Part shown: positions 37,077-45,613 of the stretch, piece after piece | Position numbering within the stretch: position 1 is the first letter of the stretch | How the letters are laid out: the number at the start of each line of letters is the position of its first letter | Origin: Lachnospiraceae bacterium | Lineage (GTDB): Bacteria; Bacillota; Clostridia; Lachnospirales; Lachnospiraceae | Assembly (NCBI GenBank): GCA_024691425.1 | Contig: JAILNQ010000023.1 | Location: 46,869 to 110,868 of the forward strand | Direction: 5' to 3' | Length of the DNA stretch: 64,000 bases | Notes under the pieces: model-generated | The model's input: only the letters and a program-made list of their open reading frames with translations | Database searches by the model: none | What the model was told of the DNA's origin: nothing | Position numbers and translations under genes: made by a program

Positions 37077-38072
37077 TCAATGTATACTCCGCCTGGCGAT
37101 TGCCACCGTAATCCCTTCTCCTTTGCGCTTCTTCATGACAAGCTCCGCCTTCGGCCCTGCCGCAAGAACCGCCGCCCGTTCGCATACATTATCGACTCCG
37201 ACTGTCTCCTTCACAAAATGAGATGAACTGAAGTCGCCGCGTGCGCGTTCTAATACCGAAGCCTCGAACGATATTACCGGAATACGGTATTTCTGCGCAA
37301 ATGCCTGAAGCGCCGGCTCATCTTCCTTAACGTCTATCGTTGCGGCCGCATATATATCGTCCGTATCGATTCCACATTCTTCAAGTACTGAAAGTATATA
37401 GGACTCAACGCTATCCGCTTCTTTGTCTTTCCTCATCCCAAGCCCTATGACATATTCCTTCGGGGCAAGAAGCAGTGAATATTCCCTGTCCGTATCATCA
37501 GCGATTATGATGTCCACAGGATTTTGGGGCGGATAGTCTTTTATCGAAATTGTTATGTTCTTCCCTTCTATCGCTTTTGCGGATACCTTCTTTATGCCGT
37601 CGCGGTTTCTTATCGAAAGACGATTTTCGCACGCGAATACATCTGCAGAGAACGCTCCGTTAACGTCCGAGGATGTCGTGACAACAGGAACCGCATCAAG
37701 AACTGAGGCGATCATAACAGCAAGCTTATCGGCACCTCCGGCATGTCCTGAAAGGATCGGGATAACGAAAGTACCGCCATCATCAATAACGATCACAGGA
37801 CTGTCAGTTAGTTTATCCTTTACGCATCCGCTTATCGCACGGACAGCAATGCCTGCTGCTCCGACAAAAATGAGCGCTTCAGATCGCTCGAAGCATTCCT
37901 TTACGAACTCATCTAGAGGTAAGCAAAGCTTAGAAAATCCTTCATCAGCAGGTACGTTCTCTGAACATATGAAAGCCTTTGCCGGCTCGATTCCTGTCCG
38001 CTGCGCGGTAGCATTCAGTCTTCTGATCGTATTCTTTCCGTTTTCGGTAAAACATATCGCTGTCTTCTTCAA
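37077..38072 (-). CDS. cbiG: Cobalt-precorrin-5A hydrolase
   Basis: 331 residues with both CbiG regions: the N-terminal part (FVGAAGIAVRAISGCVKDKLTDSPVIVIDD...FVIPILSGHAGGAD) and the C-terminal part (VIGLGMRKDKEADSV, AATIDVKEDEPALQAFA). It opens the delta-lactone and releases acetaldehyde in the anaerobic pathway, so its presence marks oxygen-independent synthesis. The ATG overlaps the cbiF stop by 4 bp. Confidence 0.95.
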   Translation of the reverse strand: MKKTAICFTENGKNTIRRLNATAQRTGIEPAKAFICSENVPADEGFSKLCLPLDEFVKECFERSEALIFVGAAGIAVRAISGCVKDKLTDSPVIVIDDGGTFVIPILSGHAGGADKLAVMIASVLDAVPVVTTSSDVNGAFSADVFACENRLSIRNRDGIKKVSAKAIEGKNITISIKDYPPQNPVDIIIADDTDREYSLLLAPKEYVIGLGMRKDKEADSVESYILSVLEECGIDTDDIYAAATIDVKEDEPALQAFAQKYRIPVISFEASVLERARGDFSSSHFVKETVGVDNVCERAAVLAAGPKAELVMKKRKGEGITVAIARRSIH

Positions 38073-38815
38073 TTCCTGTACTCCGTTTTAAAATCAGGAT
38101 CGTAAAGCTTCGATCTGGCATAGTCGGAATGAGTCACAGCATCGCCGACGAGAACAACCGCAGTTTTTGTGATGCCGGCTCTGCCTGCTTCCTCAGCAAG
38201 CGTTCCTACAGTGCAGATTATCTTCTTTTCTTCCGGAAACGTTGCCTTATAGACGATAGCCGCAGGGGACGCGGCATCATATCCTGCCATGAGGCGATGG
38301 GAAAGCTCCTTCAGCATTCCTGTGCTTAAATATATCGCCATTGATGCACCGTGCTCTGCAAGCCTTTCAATACTTTCTTTTCCGGGAACCGGAGTCCTTC
38401 CTTCCATCCTTGTTATGATGAGCGTCTGAGTTACTTCAGGAAGAGTGAATTCCATATTTAGGTCTGCCGCGGCCCCGAAGCATGCGCTGACACCCGGACA
38501 GGAACTGTATTCCCTGCCATTCTCATCAAGCGCATCCATCTGCTCCCTTACCGCGCCGTATATGCTCAGTTCTCCGGAGTGGAGCCGTACGACATTCTTC
38601 CCTTCCTTATCTGCACGAAGCATCACATCCATGACCTCTTCAAGCGTCATGTATGCGCTGTCAAAAAGCTCGGGGTTCTTTTTTGCATATTTAAGAATCT
38701 CAGGATTTATGAGGCTTCCGGCATATATTATCACATCTGCATCTTCAATGAGCCTCATGCCGCGGACGGTTATAAGATCAGCTGCTCCGGGGCCTGCTCC
38801 GACAAAATAGATCAT
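38069..38815 (-). CDS. cbiF: (Cobalt-)precorrin-4 C11-methyltransferase
   Basis: 248 residues. It starts MIYFVGAGPGAADLITVRGM, followed by DADVIIYAGSLINPEIL and LHSGELSIYGAVREQMDAL, all distinctive of CbiF/CobM. It transfers a methyl group from SAM to C11 of the macrocycle. It overlaps cbiD upstream and cbiG downstream by 4 bp each, giving tight translational coupling. Confidence 0.96.
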   Translation of the reverse strand: MIYFVGAGPGAADLITVRGMRLIEDADVIIYAGSLINPEILKYAKKNPELFDSAYMTLEEVMDVMLRADKEGKNVVRLHSGELSIYGAVREQMDALDENGREYSSCPGVSACFGAAADLNMEFTLPEVTQTLIITRMEGRTPVPGKESIERLAEHGASMAIYLSTGMLKELSHRLMAGYDAASPAAIVYKATFPEEKKIICTVGTLAEEAGRAGITKTAVVLVGDAVTHSDYARSKLYDPDFKTEYRN

Positions 38816-39924
38816 AATCCCTCCATCATTTCATCTGCGTTTTCTGTCTTTGCTATAAGACCGTATTTATTTGAATAGACTATGCATCCGGTATGCATCG
38901 GCAGAGCACGCATGCTGATGTAATGACTGATGCGCTCGGCAATACCTTCCGACCACTTCTTTTCTATTCCGGCCTCAATGATAATACCGTATGCTTCCTC
39001 TGCCGAAACACAGTCAAGAATGCGGCGCAATACGTCGGATGATGCGCCTGCACGGATCGCAGATGCCGCGATAAGTTCCATGCGGCAGTCTGCAATATGC
39101 GAATGGGTGTTCATTATTCCGCCCGCGACTTTTATGAGCTTGCCTATATGGCCGACGAGCAGATAGTTCTCGAATCCGAGGCTTTTTGCAATATCTATGC
39201 TCTCACCGATGAAGTTGGATATCTTCACTGCCCTGTCCAGATCGTACCCGTACTCATTCTTCATGAACTCCCGTCCGTAATTGCCGGGAGATACGATAGC
39301 CGTATGAGCTCCCATCGCACGTTTCTGCCTCAGTTCCGTCTCGATCGTTCCTATTATCGCCTTCGTGCTCATCGGCTCAACAATGCCGGTCGTTCCGATG
39401 ATCGAAATCCCGCCTTCTATCCCGAGTCTCGGGTTGAAAGTTTTCGCCGCGATCTCCTCTCCGCCCGGAGCAGATATCTCAACGGTCACTGAATCCGTTG
39501 CTTCAAAGTCTTCTAAGACCTGTCTTATTTCCTGTTCTATCATCTTCCGCGGCATCGAATTTATCGCATATTCTCCGACATCCTGGTCGAGGCCCGGACG
39601 GGTGACTTTTCCTATCCCTTTTCCCCCGGTGATGATAACACGCCCTCTTCCGTCAGGAGATGCACTGACAGATGCATATACCAGCATGTTGTTCGTAACA
39701 TCCGGATCATCCCCGGAATATTTCCTGACAGCGCAGCTGACATATCTTCTGCCAGGCTCTGCCGCTATATCCTCGATCTCCGTCTGATACATCACACCCG
39801 CAGGCGTAGTTATGCTTACATGCTCCACCGGCTTGCCGCCATAGAGCATGAGAGCTGCCGCCTTAGATGCGGCCGCGGCGCAGCTTCCCGTCGTAAATCC
39901 GTTTTTCAGCCCTTTATCTTCCAT
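38812..39924 (-). CDS. cbiD: Cobalt-precorrin-5B C1-methyltransferase
   Basis: 370 residues from ATG at 39924 (MEDKGLKNGFTTGSCAAAASKAA), the usual CbiD N-terminus; the ORF track start adds 15 residues inside cbiC. It contains the typical ITGGKGIGKVTRPGLD and GTTGIVEPMSTKAIIGTI. It methylates C1 in the anaerobic pathway. The start overlaps the cbiC end by 11 bp and the stop overlaps cbiF by 4 bp. Confidence 0.96.
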   Translation of the reverse strand: MEDKGLKNGFTTGSCAAAASKAAALMLYGGKPVEHVSITTPAGVMYQTEIEDIAAEPGRRYVSCAVRKYSGDDPDVTNNMLVYASVSASPDGRGRVIITGGKGIGKVTRPGLDQDVGEYAINSMPRKMIEQEIRQVLEDFEATDSVTVEISAPGGEEIAAKTFNPRLGIEGGISIIGTTGIVEPMSTKAIIGTIETELRQKRAMGAHTAIVSPGNYGREFMKNEYGYDLDRAVKISNFIGESIDIAKSLGFENYLLVGHIGKLIKVAGGIMNTHSHIADCRMELIAASAIRAGASSDVLRRILDCVSAEEAYGIIIEAGIEKKWSEGIAERISHYISMRALPMHTGCIVYSNKYGLIAKTENADEMMEGL

Positions 39925-40567
39925 TCCCGTCCATTCCGTAAAGCAGCGCATTGACAATCGCAGCGGCAACCGTGCTTCCGCCCTTCCTTCCTCTGTTCAC
40001 TATACAGGGGATGCCGCTACAGATGATGAGTTCCTTCGCGGCCTCTACATTCACGAATCCGACCGGAACTCCTATCACAAAATCCGGACGGTAATCTCCC
40101 GGATCAAAATGGTCCCTCAGGGTAACGAGTGCCGTCGGTGCATTTCCTATTGCAAAGATCACTGGTCCGTCAAGTTTCATGGCACGTTCCATCGCAACGC
40201 TCGCTCTTGTTATGCCCCGCTCCTTTGCAGATTTCGCAACATCCTCATCGGCCATGAAGCAGAAGATTTTATTGCCTCGTTTTTCAAGCGCTTTTCTGCT
40301 GATACCTGCCGATGCCATGTTCGTATCCGTGACAATGGATGCACCGGCTCTTATGAGCTCTTCAAACTTTTCTGCAGCACCCTCCGAAAAGAAGAGCGTA
40401 TCTGCGTAGTCAAAATCAGCCGTTGTATGTATGCATCTTTTGATCACGTTCAGCTGCTTTTCAGAAATCCCCCTGAAGGGATCATAGCCTCTCAGCTCAA
40501 GCTCATGTGAAATTATCTCGAAACTTCTCTTTTCTATTTCCTCAGGTCTTATGTATTCAATTTCCAT
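39914..40567 (-). CDS. cbiC: (Cobalt-)precorrin-8 methylmutase
   Basis: 217 residues from ATG at 40567 (MEIEYIRPEEIEKRSFEII), which has TGAGG upstream in the end of cobD; the ORF track start is 24 bp earlier. Conserved CbiC stretches are IKRCIHTTADFDYADTL, with the catalytic histidine in the first, TDTNMASAGISR, and GNAPTALVTLRD. It moves the C11 methyl to C12 to give (cobalt-)hydrogenobyrinate. It overlaps both neighbours by 11 bp. Confidence 0.95.
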   Translation of the reverse strand: MEIEYIRPEEIEKRSFEIISHELELRGYDPFRGISEKQLNVIKRCIHTTADFDYADTLFFSEGAAEKFEELIRAGASIVTDTNMASAGISRKALEKRGNKIFCFMADEDVAKSAKERGITRASVAMERAMKLDGPVIFAIGNAPTALVTLRDHFDPGDYRPDFVIGVPVGFVNVEAAKELIICSGIPCIVNRGRKGGSTVAAAIVNALLYGMDGNGR

Positions 40568-41642
40568 TGATAACCTCATCCATTGCCGCAAGCAATTTCT
40601 CGTTGTCCTTACGGCGCCTTACTGCTATCCTGTAAAATCCTTTTTGCAGTCCCGGGATCATTTCGCAGTCCCTGATCAGTATCTTTTTTTCAAGAAGCTC
40701 TCTGTAAAGATCCTTATTCCCGTCATACCTGAAAAGAAGGAATACCGTATCGCTTTCAAACACTTTCATACCTAGACGCCGGAGACCGTCCATAAGGAAC
40801 ACTCTCTCTTCTCTTATATATCTTACGGAAGCAGATAGAAAATCTGACTCTGCCGCGATTTTCGCGCAGGCTTTCATCACTGATGATGAAGTGCACGACA
40901 GGTTCCATTCGGGAAGATGCCGCATAAGTTCCGTTATGTTTTCGGGGGATGATATCGCATATCCCATCCTGATACCGGGAAGCGCGAAGCTTTTCGTGAA
41001 CGATCTGATTATGAAAAGCCTGCTGCATCGGCTGATAAACTCTCCGGCGCGCTCCGGCACGATCAGGCTCTTTTCGGAAATGCCGAAAAAGCTCTCATCA
41101 AGGACTACGGCAGCACCGCATTGTTCTGCCCTGTCAATAAGACTGATGATAATATCTTCATCAGTGTTTCTTCCCGTCGGGTTCCATGGATCCTGTATGA
41201 AAACAATATCCGTTTCCTCATCGATCGAAACGGTCTCTTCTGTCAGCTCGAATCCTTTCTCCTCCGAAAGGAAAATCCTGTCCGTTCTGCAGGTGCCGAC
41301 CGATGAAAGCGCAAATGCATAACCTTGAAAAGAAGGCTCGATGATAAGCGCTTTCTGGGGCCGGATCATATGGCATATTCCCATGATAAGTTCAGAAGCT
41401 CCAGAACCTGCATAAACATTCTCAGCTCCCACCTTTGACAGAGAAGCCAGAGCAGGCCTCACATCTCTCTGAATTATGTCCGGATAGCAGCGCGCTTGCT
41501 CATAACTTTCAGAAAACGCATCTTCTATCAGAGCAGCTGCTTCAGCATCCATTCCGGCCGGATTAAGGTTCACGGAAAAATCAAGTTCAACCTTTTCCGA
41601 ATAAATATCTCCGCCGTGAACTGGCATCATGGCCTGCGTCAT
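40557..41642 (-). CDS. cobD: Threonine-phosphate decarboxylase, PLP-dependent
   Basis: 361 residues, fold type I aminotransferase related to HisC. The N-terminal PVHGGDIYSEKVELDFSVNLNPAG is typical of CobD, and the PLP lysine is in IIRSFTKSFALPGIRMGYA. It makes (R)-1-amino-2-propanol phosphate, the linker of the nucleotide loop. Its position between cbiB and cbiC supports CobD over HisC. It overlaps cbiB by 4 bp. Confidence 0.93.
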   Translation of the reverse strand: MTQAMMPVHGGDIYSEKVELDFSVNLNPAGMDAEAAALIEDAFSESYEQARCYPDIIQRDVRPALASLSKVGAENVYAGSGASELIMGICHMIRPQKALIIEPSFQGYAFALSSVGTCRTDRIFLSEEKGFELTEETVSIDEETDIVFIQDPWNPTGRNTDEDIIISLIDRAEQCGAAVVLDESFFGISEKSLIVPERAGEFISRCSRLFIIRSFTKSFALPGIRMGYAISSPENITELMRHLPEWNLSCTSSSVMKACAKIAAESDFLSASVRYIREERVFLMDGLRRLGMKVFESDTVFLLFRYDGNKDLYRELLEKKILIRDCEMIPGLQKGFYRIAVRRRKDNEKLLAAMDEVINGN

Positions 41643-42631
41643 CGCAGTATCTCCTTTACAATGAACAGCATGGCGAAAATGACAAGTGCCGCTATGATCT
41701 CCGCCGTGTTCATTAAGGCGAGCGACCTTCTTATGTCCTCATTCTCGATCGGCCTTGTATCATCCCCTATGTATGGTTTTTCAGAAGGCATCCCGCCATA
41801 ATATGACAATCCGCCGAGCCGCACTCCGAGAGCTCCTGCACAGACGCTTTCAGTCTGCGCGCTGTTAGGGCTTTTATGATTGCGGCGGTCTCTTTTCCAA
41901 ATCCGCACCGCATCAGTTCCGCTGAATCTGTCCGAGAACAGACTGAGAATGAAAGATGCCGTTATCATGAAGAGCGCGCTCATCCTCGACGGTATGAAGT
42001 TTGCTATATCATCCGCCTTTGCGGCCGTCCTGCCGAAATACCTATAATGTTCATTATTGTATCCGATCATCGAGTCCATCGTGTTTATCGCTTTATACAG
42101 CATCCCTCCGGCCGGGCCGAAAAGTGCGGTAAAAACCAGCGGTGCGATCACACCGTCCGAGGTGTTCTCTGCGGCAGTCTCAACGGCTGCCCTTATCATT
42201 CCGGCTTCATCAAGATTTTCCGTATCCCTTCCGACTATCATTGAGAGGCTCTTTCTCGCGCCTTCCGCATTATTCGACGAAAGCTTGTCATATACTTTCA
42301 TGCACTCAGATCTCAAGCTTCCCGCGGCCATGATATAGAACGTCAGAATAACTTCAGCTGCTGCTCCGGCATAAGGTGACAGCATATAACATCCAGCCGT
42401 GATCCCTGCAGTCACCGCCAGACAAACTCCTGCTGTCACTGTCCAGAGAATAGCGCCGTTTGTGATATTGCCTCTTTCTCCGTCATCATAGAGCCTTCTT
42501 TCCAATGCCGAAATAAGCCGTCCGATCGCGCGGATCGGATGCGGCAGATTGTGCGGATCCCCGATCGCAAGGTCAAGTGCGATCCCGATAGCCAATGCGC
42601 TCATATGATACATCAGATATTGCTGCGCCAT
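41639..42631 (-). CDS. cbiB: Adenosylcobinamide-phosphate synthase
   Basis: About 330 residues, membrane-embedded. It has the CbiB opening ALDLAIGDPHNLPHPIRAIGRLISALE and AAVETAAENTSDGVIAPLVFTALFGPAGGMLYKAINTMDSMIGY. It attaches aminopropanol phosphate to adenosylcobyric acid. The start is unclear: a TTG at 42640 (track), an ATG at 42631 (used here), or ATGs at 42613 and 42604; none has a strong Shine-Dalgarno, and all lie inside cobC, so coupling is likely. Confidence 0.93.
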   Translation of the reverse strand: MAQQYLMYHMSALAIGIALDLAIGDPHNLPHPIRAIGRLISALERRLYDDGERGNITNGAILWTVTAGVCLAVTAGITAGCYMLSPYAGAAAEVILTFYIMAAGSLRSECMKVYDKLSSNNAEGARKSLSMIVGRDTENLDEAGMIRAAVETAAENTSDGVIAPLVFTALFGPAGGMLYKAINTMDSMIGYNNEHYRYFGRTAAKADDIANFIPSRMSALFMITASFILSLFSDRFSGTDAVRIWKRDRRNHKSPNSAQTESVCAGALGVRLGGLSYYGGMPSEKPYIGDDTRPIENEDIRRSLALMNTAEIIAALVIFAMLFIVKEILR

Positions 42632-43172
42632 GCCGCTCAAAACTTATCACATACCCTTCAAGGCATCCGGCCTGATGATCGTAAAGTCCCAAGCCCGTGA
42701 GCCCTTTCATTATTGCCATGATATTCCCGCCGCAGCAGACTATATAAGCTTCGCCTGCAGATTCCGAAAGCTCGGCCGCGCGGAGAAATCCCTTCATGCT
42801 TCTTTTTAAAAAATCATCTGCCCCTTCGCCGCCGGGCGGCGCCTTTTTTCCCGCGCTCTCCACCCAGAGACGATAGACCTTATCATTTTTCAGTTCCTCA
42901 TACGTCCTGCCCTCAAAGATGCCGAAATCCGTTTCCGTAAGCTCATCTATTAATGTTATTTCCCTGCCAGGAAAAAGGATTTCAGCGGTCTGTCGGCATC
43001 TTAACAAAGGCCCGGAGAAGATAACGGCGTTTTGTGAAAATACAGAAGAGCCTGCCGCTCGGTAAGCCGCAGTCCGTCCCTCGGCTGACAGCGCATCATC
43101 TGTTCTGCATCCTATGTATTTTTTTTTAGAATTCCCGCCGGTCAGAGCATGCCTCAGCAAAGTGATCTTCAT
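42573..43172 (-). CDS. cobC: Alpha-ribazole phosphatase-like histidine phosphatase
   Basis: 199 residues of the histidine phosphatase superfamily. The phosphohistidine motif is LLRHALTGGN (RHA instead of the usual RHG), and FGIFEGRTYEELK is typical of CobC. The second catalytic histidine, normally in a VSHGG-type motif, is replaced: VCCGGNIMA has cysteine there (DNA reads TGC TGC). CobC removes phosphate from alpha-ribazole or adenosylcobalamin 5'-phosphate. Position in the operon supports CobC, but activity is doubtful given the missing histidine. The C-terminus overlaps cbiB. Confidence 0.8.
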   Translation of the reverse strand: MKITLLRHALTGGNSKKKYIGCRTDDALSAEGRTAAYRAAGSSVFSQNAVIFSGPLLRCRQTAEILFPGREITLIDELTETDFGIFEGRTYEELKNDKVYRLWVESAGKKAPPGGEGADDFLKRSMKGFLRAAELSESAGEAYIVCCGGNIMAIMKGLTGLGLYDHQAGCLEGYVISFERHGAAISDVSYERIGYRDRT

Positions 43173-43230
43173 ATTGTCTCCATGTCATAAAGCATCGGAT
43201 ATAATGAACCAGTCAGGTTACAGCATAACC

Positions 43231-44019
43231 TCACTGAAACCATCCTGCTGTCTGCCCTATGAGAAGCGCCAGCGCGAGGACAGAAAGTGCGGCGGTCTCG
43301 CCCGCGGTGATGAAATACCCTGCAGTATCGCCTGTCACTCCGCCGAATTCACGGTCTGTTTTTTTTGCGTATATCCACGTAAATACTGCGAAAACTGCCG
43401 CGATGATGAATGTAACCGCCATATGTGCAGATGCCATGACAGCAAGTGAACCGATAAGCTGAACCACTACCACAACCGTGAACACCGAGCTCTTTTTCTC
43501 TGTTTCCATGGCAAGCATTCCGTCAGGACGCGCCTTCTTCAGTAAAAGGGAAGTAAGCGCCGCAAGCGATCTTGATACTGCAAAAACCCCGCAGGCACAG
43601 ATCATCACAGGCAATGCCCCATCTGCTATGACTGCAAAAGCGCACATCATAAGAAGGCCTGTTACGGCAAGTCCTATGATCGCAAAAGATCCGACATGAG
43701 GATCCTTCATGATCTCAAGTTTTCTTTCTTGGTTCTGATACGACTTCAGCGCATCTTCGGTATCCATGTAACCGTCAACATGGAATCCCCCCGTAACAGA
43801 CAGTACAACGATAACAGGTGATACGGCCCTCACGAGAAGCGGTGCCAAAAGCAGCGAGAGAACATACCGGACAGCATATACGCACGCACCTGTAAAAGCC
43901 CCGACAAGCGGAAGGAACATTATCGCATGAGCAATGTCATCATCATTCAGTTTTACAGGCACCGGGATTTTCGAATACATCGAAAATGATGCCGCTATCC
44001 ACCGTAATACCTTCATCAT
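43231..44019 (-). CDS. cobS: Cobalamin 5'-phosphate synthase
   Basis: 262 residues with several membrane helices. It starts WIAASFSMYSKIPVP and carries HVDGYMDTEDALKSY with RKLEIMKDPHVGSFA, the CobS metal-binding acidic motif, slightly varied from the usual HLDGLADTADAL. It joins adenosylcobinamide-GDP and alpha-ribazole (phosphate) at the membrane. It overlaps cobU by 4 bp; 58 bp separate it from cobC, without a clear regulatory site. Confidence 0.93.
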   Translation of the reverse strand: MMKVLRWIAASFSMYSKIPVPVKLNDDDIAHAIMFLPLVGAFTGACVYAVRYVLSLLLAPLLVRAVSPVIVVLSVTGGFHVDGYMDTEDALKSYQNQERKLEIMKDPHVGSFAIIGLAVTGLLMMCAFAVIADGALPVMICACGVFAVSRSLAALTSLLLKKARPDGMLAMETEKKSSVFTVVVVVQLIGSLAVMASAHMAVTFIIAAVFAVFTWIYAKKTDREFGGVTGDTAGYFITAGETAALSVLALALLIGQTAGWFQ

Positions 44020-44537
44020 TCTTTATTTATCAGCTCGTCCGCAGCTGCTTCAAGCTTTGCGTTTACTGCATCGAGCAGCCTTTTATACATCGCTGTATCC
44101 TCATCATCATTTTCATCTTTTGCATAACTGCTTGTTACAGCCAGCAGATGCTTTACTTTATTCGAAAGAGATACGACCTGGCGGGCCAGCATTTCTGCAA
44201 ACTCTTCCTCACCTTTGCGGTCTCTGTGGCATAGCTCTGACATGACTGGACTGTCATGCATCTCATTTCCTACAAGGTTAGGAATGCATTCAAGCAATAC
44301 CGCACTTTCCTCGGGCATATCAACTTCAACCTGATCTATGCCGGTTTCGATCTCATAAGTGACAAAGCCCTTCCCTTCGCGCTGCATGCGATGCTTCCTT
44401 ATACGTTCGATCGCGTCATTATCTGCAGGCTTCATCGTAGCGATATAGTATTTCTTCTCACATCCGGTCTTTACGGCAAGATCCTCCGCAAGAAGGGATT
44501 TACCGCTTCCGGACTTCCCGGTTATCAGCGTCAGCAT
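44016..44537 (-). CDS. cobU: Adenosylcobinamide kinase/guanylyltransferase (divergent CobU)
   Basis: 173 residues. Walker A is GKSGSGKS, and the second histidine of the CobU IxHH motif is kept in IRKHRMQRE (the GMP-accepting residue). LLECIPNLVGNEM matches the LLDC/LLEC strand. The usual VTNEVGxGIVP motif is replaced by VTSSYAKDENDDEDTAMYK, so the protein is divergent. It phosphorylates adenosylcobinamide and attaches GMP. It overlaps cobT by 7 bp and cobS by 4 bp. Confidence 0.85.
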   Translation of the reverse strand: MLTLITGKSGSGKSLLAEDLAVKTGCEKKYYIATMKPADNDAIERIRKHRMQREGKGFVTYEIETGIDQVEVDMPEESAVLLECIPNLVGNEMHDSPVMSELCHRDRKGEEEFAEMLARQVVSLSNKVKHLLAVTSSYAKDENDDEDTAMYKRLLDAVNAKLEAAADELINKE

Positions 44538-45613
44538 CCGTCAAACCTTTCATACTGTCCGATCCCGGCATCCGTAAAACGCGTTCCGCTGTTAAAGACG
44601 GACATGATCATATCGAGAAGCGGGAAGAGCATCACCGCTCCGGTTCCTTCCCCGAGCGCCATATCAGCATCTATCACGCTCTTTAATCCGAGATGTTCTA
44701 GAAGTATTCTGCATCCTCTTTCCCTGCCGTTATGTGATGCGATCATGTAGTCCCTGCATCCGCTTACCGTCAGCTGAGCTGCATAAGCTGCGGCAGCGCT
44801 GATGAGCCCGTCTATCACGCAGGGAATATGACATTGAGCACACGCAATGAATAAACCTGTAAGCGCCGCTATGTCAAGCCCGCCGACCGAGCACAGCGCC
44901 GAGAATGCGTATTCCCTGTCAGGGGCCCTCTTTCCGAGCCTATGAAGCGCCAGAGCATCTTCAATGACCTTTATCTTTTTCGAAAGTCCTTCATCAGATA
45001 GACCCGCCCCTCTTCCTGTGACTTCTGCCGGTTTCTTTCCGGTGAGCGCACACAGCAGAGCCGTAGCGGTTGTCGTGTTTCCTATTCCCATCTCGCCGGT
45101 GGCGATCATACTGATCCCTTTATCGCGGCAGTCCTTTGCGGTCTCCATACCGGCCTCTATGGCCAGAAGGCACTGCTCTGGCGTCATTGCAGGCCCTTCG
45201 GCTATATTGCCTGTTCCCTTTGCCGCCTTTTTGCAGATGATGCCGGGGATTTTCTCATCGGAATCAATGCCGACATCAACGGGAATTACAGTCAGAGGAT
45301 AACCTTCTGTCATTATCCCTGCAGTGCTTTTCCCCTTTCCGAGAAGCTTTGCCACTGATGCGGTCACCGAAGGGTCCGTCTGGGACACCCCATGGCAGGC
45401 AACACCGTTATCCGCGATCATAATGACTAGTCCTTTTTTCGAAATATCAGGAGTATCCGTTTTCTGCATCGCGGCTATCCGGCATATCATGTCCTCGAAA
45501 TCGCCGAATCCGTCAAGCGGTTTCGCAAGAGCGTCGAATTTCTTCTTGGCCCTTGCGTATGCATCCTCTGACGGCGCATCTATTCTGATTTCAAAAAGCT
45601 CGCTCTTATTCAT
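44531..45613 (-). CDS. cobT: Nicotinate-nucleotide-dimethylbenzimidazole phosphoribosyltransferase
   Basis: 360 residues, full length. Family motifs: KPLDGFGDFEDMICRIAAMQ, MIADNGVACHGVSQTDPSVT, GEMGIGNTTTATAL, and the catalytic glutamate in ADMALGEGTGAVM. It activates the lower-ligand base as alpha-ribotide. No dimethylbenzimidazole-synthesis gene (bza, bluB) is in the window, so the lower ligand cannot be inferred. It overlaps the ABC-CobQ gene by 8 bp. Confidence 0.96.
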   Translation of the reverse strand: MNKSELFEIRIDAPSEDAYARAKKKFDALAKPLDGFGDFEDMICRIAAMQKTDTPDISKKGLVIMIADNGVACHGVSQTDPSVTASVAKLLGKGKSTAGIMTEGYPLTVIPVDVGIDSDEKIPGIICKKAAKGTGNIAEGPAMTPEQCLLAIEAGMETAKDCRDKGISMIATGEMGIGNTTTATALLCALTGKKPAEVTGRGAGLSDEGLSKKIKVIEDALALHRLGKRAPDREYAFSALCSVGGLDIAALTGLFIACAQCHIPCVIDGLISAAAAYAAQLTVSGCRDYMIASHNGRERGCRILLEHLGLKSVIDADMALGEGTGAVMLFPLLDMIMSVFNSGTRFTDAGIGQYERFDGC

